NCBI GenBank assembly: GCA_009741485.1
Contig: CM019217.1
Coordinates: 45,294,873-45,358,872, forward strand
Reading direction: 5' to 3'
Source: Malurus cyaneus samueli
Lineage: Eukaryota; Chordata; Aves; Passeriformes; Maluridae
Length of the DNA: 64,000 nucleotides
The position numbers were made by a program, and so were the translations under genes. Shown piece by piece: positions 39,177-49,730 of this stretch (positions within the stretch are counted from its first letter, which is position 1; every line of letters begins with the position of its first letter). Under the pieces are notes generated by a model. It saw nothing but the letters and a program-made list of their open reading frames with translations, did no database searches and was not told where the DNA came from.

Positions 39177-42100
39177 CTCTTGAGCTCTGCACCAGGGTGA
39201 GATGTGTGAGCTGCAGTGACCTTTGCTGGCACCAAGGCGGGGAGAAGGCATTTCAAGTCAAGGACGAGTGGAGTGCAATCCAGGATGGCTGATATGGGGA
39301 TATGTCAGCCCTTCTCATCACCTGCTCCTTCTCTTCCAGATTCATGGTCCTTCCACCCCACTAACTGAGGGTCGGCAAAGTGGTATTTTTAGACAGAGAG
39401 AAGCCCTTTGGCCATGATTTCTCCCGGGCCAGAGAAGGTCCAGAGCAGATGAAAGTGCTCTACAGCACTGCCATGAACTGTTTCTTATGAAGCTGTGCAG
39501 AGATCTAGCACAGAGAAGATGCTGCAGCACAGAAGGAAGATGCCCTGGAGACATTTTTCACCCTGAATGGTGTAAGTTCCTCCTTCCTTTGCTGCTGGCA
39601 GAGGTTTCCTGGTGACATAACCCAACAATGGAGGGTGAGGGGGGAGAGAAATCAAGTTGGGAACAATCAAGTCATAAGAACTCAAGGCTACCTTTACAGC
39701 CAGATACTTGAAAGCCAGCTCAGCATCACAAGCCAGCAAATCTATTTGTGTGTGCAGAACAGATGAATGGGCAGCAGAGTCTAGAATTAGTAATTTGCTA
39801 AAAGAACATCTGCTGAGTGAAGTGTATTTCAAGGGAAGCAGGCTCTGAAAGCCCCTGACAGTCTGGTCTAGTGTTCCCCTGCCATGCAGACAGACCTGTG
39901 CTGGACAGCAGGAGGAGTGTGATGATGGGGACATATCTCTCCAGTGGGCTCCTTCAACTCAGCCCTGCTATGCCCACCCCTCTGAACTGAGTTTCCTGTG
40001 GCCAAGCCATAGACTCAAGAAACATGGCCCTACATAAAGCCCTCCCTGGAGAAGATCTTACTAGCCACCACTAGGCCTGGGACAAGAAACAGCCTTTGAA
40101 GAAGGGAGAACAACCCACCCCGAGAAGCCAGACAGACTGGCTGCATGTAACACCAGCCAGCCAAAAGACGGGCACACCGACACTTGGAGCAACTTGAGAG
40201 CAATCCCACGCCAGTGCCAGAAGCCTTCCTTCTTCTTCAAACAGCCTTAGGCTGGCAGGGAGCCTCCAGAACCTGTCCTCACTGCTGATGGGATCTGCCA
40301 CCCCCAGCCTTGGGTGGCCCCCAAACCACTTCCCTCCAGCAGGACAAGGTGCTGAAAGACATGCTGTGACAAGAGTGTGACTTCCCTAAGCAGTGGCGCA
40401 GGACAGCTTCATTGGCTCAGGTTTCTTAGGCTGTTTGTGCTTGTTTGAGCCTGCTGGGCTCTCCCACGGGCTGAGCTCTCTCCAGCTGCTTGCCTGAGCA
40501 GCACTGCACTCTGCTCCTGTAGCCCTCCCTGGAAAGCACCCCCGCCACCAGCCCAGACACTGTGCCCCAGGAGAGATGGCAAGGAGCATCCTCCTCCATG
40601 CTGGAGCGTCTCTGCCAGACACACCAGACACAACAGACTCTGTGGCTATGGAGTACCCAAAGCTGGAGTAGCAGGGAGATCCCAGGAGCAGGAGGAGCAC
40701 CCACCGAGGCTGACTCGCTCCCTGGGGTGATGAGGCTGTCAGAGCAATGAGGAAGGCACCTGTGAATGCCTCTGTTGTGCTCACCCAGCTGTCCCTATGG
40801 CCAGCTGTGTAGAGAAGACTGTGGGCAGCAAGCATCCTTTGTCAGTGCCGGCAACCCAGCAGCCCTCTTTAGCAAGGATTGCTAAAGGGGACAAAATTCT
40901 TAAAGTTACTTGCTTAGGGCTCTTGAAGACACTCCCTGACACTCAGCGGGTGGAGCAGAGGGCCGGTCTCCATTACATTCCTTCCTTGTTCATTGTCATC
41001 CCGCCAGTCATTCTGGTGGTCCAGGTGCCCCAGGGGCTGTGGTGTGTGTCACACAGAGATGACCCATCCTGCTCATCGCCTCTGGCAATGCCCCAGAAGC
41101 TGGTGGCACCGGAGTCACCTCTCTGCAGGCGTCCACCCAAACTGCTCTGACAGAAACCACAGGCTGCCTGCTGCATGGCACCACTGCCATGAGGAGGATA
41201 CAAGGGCCAGGTACCAGTTGGCTCCCTGGCATGGGACAGCATAGGGGAAAGTGTAGTCCTTGTCCCTCAAGGACTTTGAAGTATTTGATCACTGAAGTAT
41301 TTGAGTCAGGACCTCCGAAACCAGGCAGCTTCAGCCTAGAGATTGAGAACAGAGCAGATTTCAGCAGACATTTTCCATCCTCCCACCTCCCTGACTTGCT
41401 CCCTAGAAAACACAGAGCCATCCGAGTGTGTGGAAGGGCTCCCTGGCACATACCCCCGGCACTCCCAGGGTAGGGAGCGGATTTGCGGCTCTACTCTGTG
41501 CTCTTCCTGCCTCTCACCAGTGTTTTCGCGGGCTGGGCATGGCACAGCTCCCATGTGTGATGCCCTGCCGGCTGTCTCTGCGTGCCGCAGCACGCTCTGC
41601 CCACAAACCATGGCAGCGCTGCTGAAAATCCTCCCGGCAAGGAACTGCACGTATCAACTCCCGGTTTAGTCACTTCAAAACAATCTGGTTCGTAAGAGTG
41701 AGAGTAGGGAGGAAGACTGTACCCCGGGCAGAGATTGCACATGGAAATACCAATGAGATGACACTGTTCTCTGAGAAGCATTGGAACAACTGGAGGAATA
41801 ATAAAACACTGCAGTTTCCATCCACACAACTGTATCCCACGGACGAAGTAAAGGCAGGGATCTTACTGGAAGTCACATCTGATTAGTATCTGTCTGGTCT
41901 GGATGCGTTCTGCTGCCGAGGAGAGACGGGCTGAACCCTGCCCACTGAAAACAAAGGAAAATGCACGAAGCAGAGTGCAGAAGGGGCAGTTGCTGAGTCC
42001 GGGTGGGCAGCCCTGCTCCGGCATCAAGGAGCCACCTGTGCCCACCCGCTCTTACCCCTGCCCAGGACGTGCTCTGGGTAAGAGGTGTGTGCTGCTGCTC

Positions 42101-43457
42101 TCCTAGGGAAAAAAACTGATCGAAAGAACAATGACTCAGTCAAGTTCTTGTGTGTTGGGATGTCCAACAAAGGCAATTGTCAGCTGCATCCTGAAGAACA
42201 GCCAATGTCTTATGCTGTTATGGGGCAAGTGGGGTATGGAGGTAGAAATCTCATCTGGTTAGCTGCAAGAGTTGGCTGGTTAGAAAACTCTTCTCTAACT
42301 GAATGGAAGCCAAAATATTCTGTAAAGCCTTGTTTCCAGCCACATTTTTTTTTGGATTAGCAGCCAGAAAACCCCAGCACATCAAGAAAAGAAAACACTG
42401 GAAAACAAAACAGAAGATGGCTTTTGAGGTTTTCCTTTGCTTTGGGGTGTTCGGAGGGAGAAGGGAAGCTTTTGCTCTCTGACAGCTGGGTTGGGGTGGA
42501 GTGTCTGGAAAGAACATATTTTTTAATTCAAATGCTCAGAAAAAGACAAAAAATATCTGCTTAATCCCCAGGTAAGGGGTCTGGTGTCATTGTCAGGAAG
42601 GAAAACGTGGCAAAATTCAAGAGAGATACATGCATGAAAAACAGGCAATATGAACAAACCAGAAAAGTTAAATGCTATCACATTCTGTTTTGATGGCTTG
42701 AGAAGTTGCTTCCTCCCTCTCTTTTTCATATTATTTTTCCATTCTGTCTCAAGTGCTAAGGGGACAACATTTGGGCCAGAATGGGCATCAGCAGTGTGTC
42801 CAATGCCCCCCCTGCACAGTGACTTCAGACAACCTCTTGCTATGGAGCAATATGGGTGACATTCGAGCCTCTGAGGTGGGGTTCAGAGGAGGGGGTGCTG
42901 AATGCAGGCTGCAGCTGCCAGCTCCTCCCTGCAATGCCACAGCATTATGCACAAATGTCAAATGCACATCACAACAGCTGTACTCCTTCTCAACAGGAAA
43001 GAAGCCTCTGTGATGGGCCTGGATGTACCCTGCATTTAGTTTGTATTTAAAGACATCCTCTGGGGACAGGACCTCTTCATATCAGGTGAGGCATAAATTC
43101 CAGCAGTACTTTGAGCCTCTCCCAGGAGGAGAAATGGGGCCTAAAAGATTTCAGAAAAGGTCAGAAGAGCACTAGCATGTGCCAGCCAGATGTGTGACAT
43201 GACTTTCACGCTGTCACTGCAGGATTCCCAGCACCTCTGAAGCCATTTCAATGGGGTGTCTTGGCATGAAACACGTCACTGCCACTGCTCCCCATGCAAG
43301 TCTGGGCTGGGTTCACCGGCTAAGAGAAAAGGGTTTTTCCACATTAAAGACTTTGTCTATGTTGAGAGTAATAAACAAGGGAAGAGAGGAGCCCATCCTG
43401 TTCCTGTAGGCCAGGTTACTCACATTTTGCAATGCTTGGGCCACATGCATGGAAGAT

Positions 43458-43470
43458 AAAAAAAAAAAAA
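43458..43470. repeat. Poly(A) tract, 13 A
   Basis: A13 run in intergenic DNA. No linked element was recognised. Confidence 0.8.
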
Positions 43471-44559
43471 GACAGCATATAAACATAGGAAAATCTTTCT
43501 GAGCCAGAATATTTTCCCATCTATCCTGTCACCAAGGCTGGCCAAGAGCAGATGCCACAGCAGAGCATAGACATGGGGCAGATGAGTAGCAATACCCCTG
43601 AGAGCTCCCCCAAGATCATGTCACTATGCAGTTTGGGACCTCTGCCCAGACTTTCCCACACTGGGGTTGAAATCCATGGCTAAGCCCTGCTGTAGGAGTC
43701 TGCTCCAGCCTCCTTGAATGCACCCTGATGCCCCCAGCCACAGGCACTGGAGCCATCCCATCGGACACATCGCCCAATCTGCTTGTCCGCACCCATTGCT
43801 ACCCGAGCTCCTGTTGCTTAGCACCAGTGATAAACAGGGCATATTCCTTTGGCCAGGTGCCTGCCCAAGGCATGCAGGATCAAGTCTTCCCCCAAAACCT
43901 TCCTCTGGCAGCCACTGAACAGCACCATTTGGTTTACCAGGCAGTGAAGCTATCCCCTGATCTTGCTCGATCAATGTCATCCTGCTTGGAAAACTGGCAC
44001 AGGTCTGCCTGTCCTTTGGCATAGATCTCTTTGCAATCCCCTTGCCTTGGCCCATGTTTTCCCCAACATTACAAAACCTCTTCAGGACAGTTTTGGCTCA
44101 CTGCTAAACATATGGCAGGTTCCTTGCCTGGGTTTGTCCAGTCACTTCTTCCCAGGGTCAGGGCTCCCAGCCTCTGGCTCCAGCCAGCTCCACAGCTTTT
44201 TGCATTCTGTGCCAGTTTGAATTTTGCTCTGGCAGATAATCATCTCAGCCATTGAAAGCCATACTCAATTTTTCATGAGCCTTTTCTTCAGCCTCTCTGA
44301 TTTTCCAGCATCCCCTTCCAGCTGTCTACAGAGAAAAATCAGCCCCTCCCTGCTGCACCCCACCCCACAAGATGCCTTTTTTTAAGCTGTTTTCTAATGC
44401 TTCCAGATAACCCCCCCCTGGGAACTGCAGGCTCCTGGGCACTTTAATCGAGGAGAGGTCTTTGGTAGAAGATCCCCAGCCAGGCTATGTCTCTGAGGGC
44501 ACTTGGGCTGCAGCAGCAGGACAGATCCAGCACCGATACCCAGCGTGGCGGGATCGCAC

Positions 44560-45060
44560 GGCTGATTGAAGTGACAGCAGACTCAGGAATGTTAAGTCTG
44601 GACACATCATTTGCGAGATGCTAAAGCGAGATGAGAAGCCAGCCCTGCACAGCAGCGAGCGCTGCCAGGCTCCATCACCCCGGAGCGCGGTTCCTTGCAG
44701 CGGGGGAGCGGGACGCAGCCCGGCCGGGAGGGACAGGCGGGCTCGCCTGCGGCTCGGCTCAACGAAGCGCGGTTTCCGCCGCACCCCGCCTGCACCCTTC
44801 CTGTACCCCCGCAGGAAGCAGCCCCGGCAGCCCCGTCCGTGGGGCCCGAGCGTGGCAGAAGGGACGGGACGGGACGGGACGGCTGGCGGGCCACCGGGAG
44901 CCCGCGGCGCGCTCGTACAGCCCTCGCTGAGCGCTGCCAAGGGCAGCGGGTGCCAAACCTGAATTACCAGCCCGGAGAGTGGCTGTGCATCCCGGCAGCT
45001 CCTGTGATTTGCGGCAGGTTTTTCAGGTCCCCGCCTGTCACACGCACACGCAGATATTTA
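44560..45060. promoter_or_regulatory. HOPX: CpG island, possible distal HOPX promoter
   Basis: Dense CG dinucleotides and high G+C distinguish this block from its flanks. It contains a (GGGAC)4 array and ends close to a candidate exon with a good splice donor at 45,124. It lies on the 5' side of HOPX, which in mammals uses several alternative 5' non-coding exons, so a distal HOPX promoter is the simplest reading. No TATA-driven gene in the other direction is evident. Confidence 0.55.
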
Positions 45061-45123
45061 AGCAGTCACCCGAGGACCTGCGGGGTTCTTGTTTTACACA
45101 CTTCGGGTCCTTGCCAGCTGCAG
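45055..45123 (+). other. HOPX: Candidate distal non-coding first exon of HOPX
   Basis: Downstream of the CpG island, a TATTTAAG motif at about 45,055 is followed by a strong donor, CAG/gtaagc, with the GT at 45,124-45,125. Splicing to the acceptor at 49,555 would give a 5' UTR exon. The 5' end is a guess and no transcript evidence was available. Confidence 0.3.
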
Positions 45124-48100
45124 GTAAGCACAGGCTTCGAGCTGGGGCTGCTGGGGTGGGTTTGCAGCTGGGGATCGGGGATGGAGGGAGGAGCAGCCCT
45201 ATGAGTGCTGATGCTGAGGAGGTCGGAGCTGCACCCAGCAGGGCAGGAAGCCTCATTGCCGGGGCAGGCAGAAGGGCACACAGGAGGAGAGACCCCATGC
45301 AGGAGTCCTGCTTCTGCTGCAGCAGCTGCTGTGCTCCTGTTTGCTTTGCTTCCATCTGATATTATCTTCTAAAAGGCTGGACGGGTGGTTTACAGGATGC
45401 GTGACAGGTGTTTTTTCCTTATTTACGGCAGGGCCCAGTTTATTTTTAAAGGCTCTGTCCCACCTTATCCTGTGCGCCATGTGGGCTGATGTTATCCATA
45501 GCCATCCCACAGCAGGAGGCCGAGCAAAGCTCAGGACAGGACATGGCTCAGAACAGAGTAAGGGAGGGAAAGAGGACTCGTTTGCATTGAGAACTGCTGT
45601 TTGGATCCCTGCAGTGGCAGGAAATAGCTGCAGGCTAAAACCAGATGCAGATGCCTCCAGTCACATCCCAACCCCGACAGTGGGAGCACTGGGAAAGGGG
45701 TCAAGAAGCCCAGCAGAGGCTGTGAGGCCCCATCAGCTTGGCAGGAACTACTGCTTGGAGAGATTTCTAGGGGCTTTGGGTGCAGTAAATCGTTAAAAAG
45801 CTGTGCAGCCAACCAGCTATTGTGACTACTATTCAAAAAAGCAAAGCTGAGCAAACAGAGATCATGTCTTTTCTGGAAAAGTGGCAGATTTCTGCCAGGA
45901 CAGTAAATGCTGACTGCACTAGCAGTGCTGGGTGAGCATGCTGGGAGACAGAGAGATGTCCTCTCCTGTTTCAGGCCAGAGCTAGGAGTCCTGCTAGTAA
46001 CCCCAGGGTGTCTCTGGGGAGCTGGGCACAGTACTATATATATACAAGACTTTCTCTTGCTGCAACTTGTGTCCACCAGTCATTACCTTTTGTCTCCAAA
46101 ATGAGCCTGGAGGTGCATTTTAATGCCCTATCAGCCACCCTAGGAGCACGAGGTGCTGTCATGTATACAGGAATGCTGGCTGGAGCCACCCACAGCCCAG
46201 GCAGCCGCTGAACCACTTGCAAGTTTCTGCTCACACATTGCCCCACCTAAAACCAAGGCAGTCAGAGCCAAGCATGATTTCCCCAGGGGTCTTTAGCTTG
46301 ACGCTTAGGACAGAGCAGGTGTGGTGGTTTCACTGTGACAGTGCATCTGGCATTGTCATTTTTGCCTGGGTGAGTAAACCCCAGACATGGGGCTCTCAGG
46401 GGACTGTTCACAGAGCTGAATGACAGCCCCACAGCCTTTCTGAATGGTTAACATGCCTTGCACTGAAAAAGCCTTTTTTTTCAAAGCTGTCAAAAATTTA
46501 GGCAGGAAAAAGCAATGAGCACTGATACTTTTCAGCAGCTGTGAGTCTCCAAACAGCTGTGAGTCTCCATATTTCTACCAGGCTTAAAGAAATGTAAATG
46601 AGACAGTCACCTTTCCTATACAGGGGAGAGCTCCTGGGCAGCCTCAAGGCCAGCCTGCAGTTCTGGGTTTAAACACGGCTCCATTTAAGTAGTAGGTAGG
46701 TGAGTAGTAGTCCAAATAGGGCCAGTCAGGGCATTTAGGCACTCCTGGTGCCCTCAAGTCTTGACACATACCCCCAGTTTTTAGCACCCAAGAGGTGCCA
46801 AGTGCTGGAGGCCATATGCTGCACAGGGACCACGTGGCCCCTGCATGCCTCCAGGACTTAGTGGAATGATGTGGGGAAAGCCCTGCAAAGCCCTCCAAGA
46901 GTCCCAGGGTTTTTGCCTTTTCCTGAAACCCATCTCACAACCTTGAGAGGTAAAAACTGTTCTCCTTCCAGAGAAGGGATAGAGGGGACACAAAAAAAAG
47001 CCATCAGGCATCACATCCTGCATGCTGGGGAACCCTGAGCTGCCAGCAGGTAGCAGATATTGTGTCCTACGGGAAAATGCCTCAGGAGCCTGGAGATAAT
47101 CAGAAGCAGAAATAGCTGTGTAGGTGAAACATGAAAGTTGAAGCGTGTGTTCCCTATGTAAATCCATGTGCACACATCAATGGACCTTAATGTGGCAGGC
47201 TGCAAGCAGTGATTTATGAGCTGCCAAGGCATGTTGCTGCTGGTGGCCCAGGCTAGGTGCATGATCTGGAGGTGATGAGTTGGGTTTGTGGCTGGGTTTT
47301 CTGTGAGAAGGGCAGGTGGCTCAGTGGTGTCCTGGGCAAGGAGGAGAGACAGGACTTGTGGCCTGAGCTTGGCCTCATCTGCATTTTGACCTCATGGAGA
47401 TCCTGGCAGCTACAGTGCTGGAGAGCAGCACTTCAAGTCCATGGGACCTCCTTTTACCCTTGCATCTTTTCCAGAGGTCTCCAGACGCCTAAGGTAGGTG
47501 AGCAGCATTCCACAGACTCCTACTACCTCACGTACATGAAGGACTGAATTGTGTCTACATCTTTCCTATATGGATGCTGCTGAACTGAGCCGACCCCAGG
47601 AAAACTCAGGCAGTTGCAACACACTGCAGACAAGGGCTTGCAGTACCTGGGGTTAAAGATGGCCTTTCCCCAGTCCACCCAGGGCTGGTGGGTGACACTG
47701 CCCACCAGCACTCCGTGGCGCTCCGAGGTGCTCCAGTGTTACGCAACCACTGTGTTACAATCCATATTTGCCAAGTGACTCAAGCAGAGTGGGCTGTTTC
47801 ACAACCACCCCTGGTCTATTTATAAGCCCCTACTCAAATGCCAAAAGGATTATTTTATTAGTCAAAGCACTTTGTGCAGAGGAGGCTCAGGGGGATCTTT
47901 GCTTTATGAGGTAAAGTTCAAAGAAGAGGACCTCTCCAGCCTCTCACTAAGCCTGCCTCTTTGCAAGCTGCAAGACAGTTTGGAAGCTGAGCTCCATCCT
48001 AGCAGTTCTGTCAGCAAGTGAAATACCCTAGGGTACCTTCAGACTTGGTTATCAGTCAACCAAGGAATCAGCTGGGTTTAAACCTATACAGTAGGAGTGC

Positions 48101-49160
48101 AGCATGATGGATGCTCCGGGGTTATATCCCAGAGCCAAAGGGAAGGAGAAGCTGGACTGCAATGTGGAGGCAAGGCAGGTCTGCAGTAGATGGCCCACAG
48201 GAGTCCCAAGGTGTGCCAAGAGCTCCTGGTGGCACTGGAGAGCCAGCAACACCAACCCGCCAACCTGACAGAGATGGGCCAGGCAGCTGGGACAGCAGGA
48301 GGGCAGATCAAGAAAGGCCACATTTCTGCAACCAGCTCCTCCCCTGCCAGTACCGCACAGCCTGGTTTCGGAAACACCACAGTGATTCAGCATCAAGGGA
48401 CTTGTGTGTGTTGTGTGGGGGCAGTGCCTTGTGGGTTAGTTGACTGAATTGGCAAACTCCACCCTCTGTCACACGGGAATGAACCTGGAGCCCGGCAGAA
48501 GAGAGGTGTGCGACTGACCCAAGATGCACTTATTTGTTTTGCTTGTGCTTTTGGGCCAAGTCTTCCAGAGATTATGCAAAGTACGGGACAAATGTAATTT
48601 GGGGAAAACACTGGGACAAATGTTACTGTGGAGGAAAACATGGGCTTCTTGCTTCTGCCGCTGCTGGGGGTGTCTAGCACTGACCACAGTCAGAGGCAGT
48701 GAGTGCTGGAGCAACAGACATGCACTGGGTACAGTCCTCTGAGGACTGACCCTTCACTTCTGCACCAAAAACCAGCCGACCAACCAGTTCAGTGATGCTC
48801 AGGAGCAATAGGACTGGCACTTTATGTCCATGTGTGGTAACATTAAATACTACTTAAAACAATGCAGCTCATCTTCTTATGGCCAGCACTGTGTGATATC
48901 TGCCCACACTGCTGAGAGGACCAGGACACAGATCTGGAGGGAAAATACAGTAATTGCCAGGTCTAAGACTATGCTCCCAGAAGATCTTGTATCCTCTATT
49001 TTGTTATTCCTTTGCACAAACTTGCCTGATCACTGGAGGCAGGGAAACAAAGAACAGCAACCCACTAGGCTAGATGCCAGATATTGTCCCTTCACCCAGA
49101 GGACAAATAATGTTTTTTAACTAATATCTTTAAATTAACCCCCTGAACATGCCCATTGCT
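45124..49160. other. Region between distal CpG island and proximal HOPX promoter
   Basis: No supported exon in about 4 kb. It contains an 18-bp tandem duplication at 46,536-46,570. If the distal exon is real, this is HOPX intron. Confidence 0.5.
46536..46570. repeat. 18-bp tandem duplication
   Basis: Two adjacent copies of cagctgtgagtctcc plus two to three bases, nearly identical. Confidence 0.85.
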
Positions 49161-49270
49161 GTGACATCACTCCTAAGTGACGCCCAGGCCTAAATACGGC
49201 TGTAAACAGGAATCGTTCCCATGGGAGTCACACTGGCTATAAATACAGCACCAGGGGAGCGCTGAGCAGC
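49160..49270 (+). promoter_or_regulatory. HOPX: Proximal HOPX promoter with TATA box and motif cluster
   Basis: A TATAAATA box lies at 49,238-49,245. Upstream are a perfect forkhead site TGTAAACA (49,201-49,208), a near-CArG box CCTAAATACG (49,189-49,198, one mismatch to CC(A/T)6GG), an NKX-like CTAAGTG (49,173-49,179) and a CRE/AP-1-like TGACATCA (49,162-49,169). Forkhead, NKX2 and SRF factors are known partners or regulators of HOPX in heart and lung of mammals. Their use here is inferred from motifs only. Transcription would start near 49,265-49,270. Confidence 0.6.
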
Positions 49271-49296
49271 CTGCAGCTTCCTGCCAGCTGAGGATG
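49267..49296 (+). other. HOPX: Candidate proximal non-coding first exon of HOPX
   Basis: About 30 bases from the TATA-predicted start to a strong donor, GATG/gtgagt, with the GT at 49,297. Spliced to the acceptor ctccgcag (exon from 49,555), it forms the 5' UTR. The exon ends in an ATG, discussed under findings. The 5' limit is predicted from the TATA distance only. Confidence 0.5.
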
Positions 49297-49592
49297 GTGA
49301 GTGAGGCAGCTCCGTGCTGGGCACTGCTGGCATGTGGTGGCTGCACTGAGGAGCTGAGACAGGAGGTGCTGGGAGCTGGCACTCCCAGCTGAGCTCCCTG
49401 GCATGTCTGCGAGAAGGGAGTCGTGCCCTGCCGCAGGCAGAGGCCTCTGGGGAGGGAGAGCTGGTGGGAACAGGGATGGCAGATCTGGGGCTCAGCAAGT
49501 GTGGCCCCACTGGCCATTCCCAGCTTGAGCAATGACAGCGGCCCTTCTCCGCAGTGCCTGGCCCCATAGGCCTGCCCCAGGAGGAGATAGCC

Positions 49593-49730
49593 ATGGAAAA
49601 GCCAGTGATTCCCACTGAGGAGCAGCTGGAGATCCTGGAGCACCACTTCTGCAAGGTGAACAAGCATCCTGACCCCACCACGCTGTGCCTCATCGCAGCT
49701 GAGACCGGGCTGTCCGAGGAGCAGACCCTG
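49593..49730 (+). CDS. HOPX: HOPX coding exon 1
   Basis: 46 codons from MEKPVIPTEEQ to SEEQTL, ending at donor CTG/gtgagt. It carries homeodomain helices 1 and 2. The 5' UTR part of the same exon probably begins at 49,555, after ctccgcag. Confidence 0.93.

Larger units (their letters stand above)
33520..44500. other. Intergenic region between SPINK2 and the HOPX distal CpG island
   Basis: About 11 kb without a supported gene. It holds two CR1-like fragments, an ATT/TAT microsatellite at 39.1 kb and A-rich tracts. Regulatory elements for HOPX may lie here, but nothing in the sequence marks them clearly. Confidence 0.6.

Noticed and set aside
44485..44962. Overlapping long frames on both strands in the 44.5-45.0 kb CpG island
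   Set aside because: They are Arg/Pro/Ala-rich composition artefacts on both strands with no conserved motif. The block is better read as a promoter.
49554..49592. Upstream extension of HOPX from a GTG (PGPIGLPQEEIA-)
   Set aside because: GTG initiation is not expected here, neither candidate leader exon ends in a base that would create ATG at the junction, and the ATG at 49,593 has a strong Kozak context.
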